A stretch of DNA of 24,203 nt, taken from the IMG/VR virus record IMGVR_UViG_3300027708_000291, positions 1 to 24,203 of that record; one strand, given 5' to 3'. The position numbers and the translations under genes were made by a program. The stretch is from a virus. This document shows, piece after piece, positions 22,496-24,203 of this stretch (position 1 is the first letter of the stretch; each line of letters begins with the position of its first letter). The notes under the pieces are model-generated. The model had not been told where the DNA came from, did no database searches, and worked only from the letters and a program-made list of their open reading frames with translations.

Positions 22496-22756
22496 CTAAG
22501 CATTCAGGCCGGGAACCGGCATCGACGGTGCGCCATAATGGGAACAGAGACGCGCTTGGAGATCAGCATCAGAACAGGCAACCCATGTTGGGCTTGTCGA
22601 TGATTGAGCAGCCCAAACCCCGTTAGGGTCAGTCACCGTGATGAACGCTTCATCCGAACTGATCCCGTCAGGGAATGTGACGTACGTGATCTGCTCATCA
22701 GTGGAGCCAGCCACGTCATCATGGGTGGGAGCAACATTGCCGAACTGCGCTTTCAC
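22496..22756 (-). CDS. Small post-capsid protein
   Basis: An 86 aa acidic protein. The segments SSDEAFITVTDPNGVWAAQS and SPTWVACSDADLQARLCSHY (Trp, then Ser-Pro-x-Trp-Val, then L-x-x-L-x-x-x-Y/F) match small proteins that often follow the capsid gene in actinophages. Their role is not established to me. The GTG at 22756 is chosen because GGAGG lies four bases upstream. The frame is open further, to 22909, but that part overlaps the capsid gene and the hairpin and is not expected to be translated. Confidence 0.7.
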   Translation of the reverse strand: MKAQFGNVAPTHDDVAGSTDEQITYVTFPDGISSDEAFITVTDPNGVWAAQSSTSPTWVACSDADLQARLCSHYGAPSMPVPGLNA

Positions 22757-22760
22757 GTTA

Positions 22761-22765
22761 CCTCC
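22761..22765 (-). promoter_or_regulatory. Ribosome binding site deciding the start of the 86 aa protein
   Basis: GGAGG on the minus strand, four bases before the GTG at 22756 and downstream of the intergenic hairpin. It shows that the open frame extending into the capsid gene is not the true start. Confidence 0.65.
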
Positions 22766-22778
22766 GAAGAATGGTGAA

Positions 22779-22810
22779 GGGGCAGGCACCCCCGAAAGGA
22801 TGCCCGCCCC
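22779..22810 (-). terminator. Strong hairpin after the major capsid gene
   Basis: As minus-strand RNA, a 13-bp stem (two G-U pairs, otherwise paired) of GGGGCGGGCAUCC against GGGUGCCUGCCCC with a six-base loop. It begins 19 bases after the capsid stop codon. The following bases, UUCACCAUUCUU, are only moderately U-rich, so it may be a leaky terminator or an mRNA 3' stabiliser that keeps capsid expression above that of the downstream genes. Confidence 0.68.
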
Positions 22811-22829
22811 TCCGGTTACGGAATCGTTA

Positions 22830-23810
22830 TTAGGCGACGCAACTAGCGAAGTACACGCCCAGATCGGCAGCGACAACCTTATTGTCGAAGGCCACTTCAC
22901 CTTCAACACGGGTCGACTTCAAGTGCTCCATACGGAACGATGACGTTCCGATGGTGGCACCCAAACCACCCGACACGCCAGTCCATCCGAAGATGTAACC
23001 AGCCGACGGAGTAAGCAGGCCGGGGCTCGACGCAACATGTCCGAGCCATGCACCCTTACCGAAGGTCAGGGCGTAAGCACCCGTGGCACCTTCATTGTTG
23101 GTGGCCTTCACTGACTTGGAGACCAGCACACGATCAATCTCGAACATGCGAGCGATCATGTCGGTCGTGATGGTCTGCGCCGACGTGTACTTGATCCGGT
23201 CAACCAGATCAGGGTGGTGACGCAACTGACGGAACGTCTCGTAGCCGAGCACGAGAGTGTTGGCTTCCATGCCGGTGGTCGTGAGGATCTGCGCCTTGCC
23301 AGCCTCAACGTCGATGATCGGATCCGAGTTAGCGTAATCCGACCACTGAATGAACGACGTGCCAGCGGTTGCACTCGACGCCACGCCGGTGTAATCCTTA
23401 GCCCACACCGAGGTGGTCAGGTAGTCGCTGACGAACTGCAATTCACGACGCAACATTAGGCGACGAGTGATGAACTCGCTGGCCTCACGCAACGGTGACA
23501 GCGGAGCATCCGAGTTCGCCATCGTCTGATCGTCGACATCCTTATGGAAGGCGAACACGTCGGCTGAGTAGGTGTCGCTGGACAGGTTGAATCCGCCACC
23601 GGCTGACTCAGTACCCGGAGCGCGGCGCTGAGCCTCGTCACGGAACCAGTCATTCTTGGTGTAGACGAAATACTTGTTGCTCTTCTTGTCTACGGGAACG
23701 ACAGGGAAAACCTTGTCGGCGATGAAATTATCCTGCTGTTGCATCCAAGCAACAGAGATGTTAGTCAGGATCGCATCAATGTGAACCTGATTGATGGACG
23801 GCTGAGGCAT
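22830..23810 (-). CDS. Major capsid protein
   Basis: A 326 aa protein of the HK97-fold capsid type. The N-terminus INQVHIDAILTNISVAWMQQ and the block FIADKVFPVVPVDKKSNKYF are typical of a widespread phage capsid family, as are WFRDEAQRRAPGTESAGGGF, the LMLRRELQFVSDYL helix and the late segment RVEGEVAFDNKVVAADLGVY. It forms the icosahedral shell. It follows the DUF2190-like decoration gene by 25 bases and has the best Shine-Dalgarno in the window (AAGGAG, eight bases before the ATG at 23810), as expected for the most abundant virion protein. No N-terminal scaffold domain is visible. Confidence 0.92.
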   Translation of the reverse strand: MPQPSINQVHIDAILTNISVAWMQQQDNFIADKVFPVVPVDKKSNKYFVYTKNDWFRDEAQRRAPGTESAGGGFNLSSDTYSADVFAFHKDVDDQTMANSDAPLSPLREASEFITRRLMLRRELQFVSDYLTTSVWAKDYTGVASSATAGTSFIQWSDYANSDPIIDVEAGKAQILTTTGMEANTLVLGYETFRQLRHHPDLVDRIKYTSAQTITTDMIARMFEIDRVLVSKSVKATNNEGATGAYALTFGKGAWLGHVASSPGLLTPSAGYIFGWTGVSGGLGATIGTSSFRMEHLKSTRVEGEVAFDNKVVAADLGVYFASCVA

Positions 23811-23835
23811 CGGGCTATCTCCTTATTCTAGGTGG

Positions 23836-24203
23836 TTATGCAGCCCGGTGCGGGGCAGCGCAGTTGATGAGGGCGGTTCCGATTTCACCATCGGCACCGG
23901 GGGCTGAGAGGATCGTGCCCACGATGTACTTGGTGGTGTCGGTGCCGGGGGTGAGGGCAGCAGCCTTACCAGCGGTCGTGGTGCCAACCTGAGCACCAAC
24001 AGAGATGGAGGCAGATCCGATGATCTTGCTACCACCGATGACCGTGATCTCGGCTTCCTGACCAGACAGGGGAGCGTTCTGGAGAACACCCACCGGAATG
24101 TCGGTCGCGGCTGAACAGACGACAGCCTGTCCGCTGCTGAGTTTCACGAACTTGTACTGTGCAGCCGACAGGTCAGCCCCCGCGACGAGGGTGATCTTGA
24201 CGG
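23836..24203 (-). CDS. DUF2190-like capsid decoration protein, 5' end cut by window edge
   Basis: 121 residues are visible, from an open 5' edge at 24203 to TAA at 23836-23838. The first visible residues VKITLVAGADLSAAQYKFV are close to the normal start of DUF2190-type proteins, so only a few residues are probably missing. Gly/Ala/Thr-rich beta strands follow: QAVVCSAATDIPVGVLQN, GSASISVGAQVGTTTAGKAA, TKYIVGTILSAPGADGEIGT. Such proteins trimerise on the capsid surface and stabilise it. A GTG at 24147 is internal and not the start. It stands just before the capsid gene, as in lambda-like head modules. Confidence 0.83.
   Translation of the reverse strand, partial: VKITLVAGADLSAAQYKFVKLSSGQAVVCSAATDIPVGVLQNAPLSGQEAEITVIGGSKIIGSASISVGAQVGTTTAGKAAALTPGTDTTKYIVGTILSAPGADGEIGTALINCAAPHRAA

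Noticed and set aside
22757-22909. Upstream extension of the 86 aa protein into the capsid gene
   Set aside because: It would translate the hairpin and the capsid 3' end in another frame, while the GTG at 22756 has a good ribosome site.

Overview
The window looks like the late (virion structure and lysis) region of a tailed siphovirus genome, very probably a phage of an actinobacterium. All convincing genes lie on the minus strand and read right to left as one tightly packed transcription unit. Most neighbours overlap by a few bases (ATGA, GTGA, TGATG or TAATG junctions). The actinophage assignment rests on family resemblance recognised by eye: a GP88-like protein, a small HTH protein ending in Arg/Cys next to a metallophosphoesterase, a DUF5047-like tail hub, a DUF2746-like membrane protein and an r1t-like holin. 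No host gene, tRNA, integrase, insertion sequence or CRISPR array was seen.

Layout in direction of transcription. (1) Head, 24203-22496: the 3' part of a DUF2190-like capsid decoration protein, the HK97-fold major capsid protein, a strong intergenic hairpin, and a small post-capsid protein. (2) An unusual block, 22487-18880: three proteins of tail-fibre or adhesin type, the largest 888 aa with three galactose-binding-like domains and eleven 20-residue repeats. They sit between the capsid gene and the head-tail connectors. (3) Neck, 18883-17009: an adaptor carrying an extra N-terminal beta domain, a stopper, an HK97 gp10-like protein and a tail terminator. (4) A non-structural cargo module, 17012-13512: two tiny zinc-binding proteins (one Com-like, 49 aa), an HTH protein, a metallophosphoesterase, a GP88-family protein, a DUF6378-like protein and a KOW-like protein. 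It interrupts the structural operon. (5) A 269-base gap, 13243-13511, with a perfect 15-bp inverted repeat and a pair of direct repeats. (6) Tail, 13242-2140: a small conserved protein, two paralogous tail tube proteins in tandem, a tail assembly chaperone pair with probable recoding, a 1196 aa tape measure, a giant Dit-like protein, a tail hub, and an OB plus jellyroll receptor-binding candidate. (7) Lysis, 2143-1: a membrane coiled-coil protein, a lone peptidoglycan-binding protein, a holin, an M15 peptidase endolysin, and the 5' part of a lysozyme-like transglycosylase that runs off the left edge.

The portal, terminase and protease genes would be expected beyond the right edge. The most unusual parts are the adhesin cassette in the head module, the cargo module inside the structural operon, and the duplicated tube genes. 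Two genes here (the 49 aa Com-like protein and the truncated lysozyme-like protein) are short or truncated and easy to miss. Function calls come from motif and family recognition by eye; no database search was possible.
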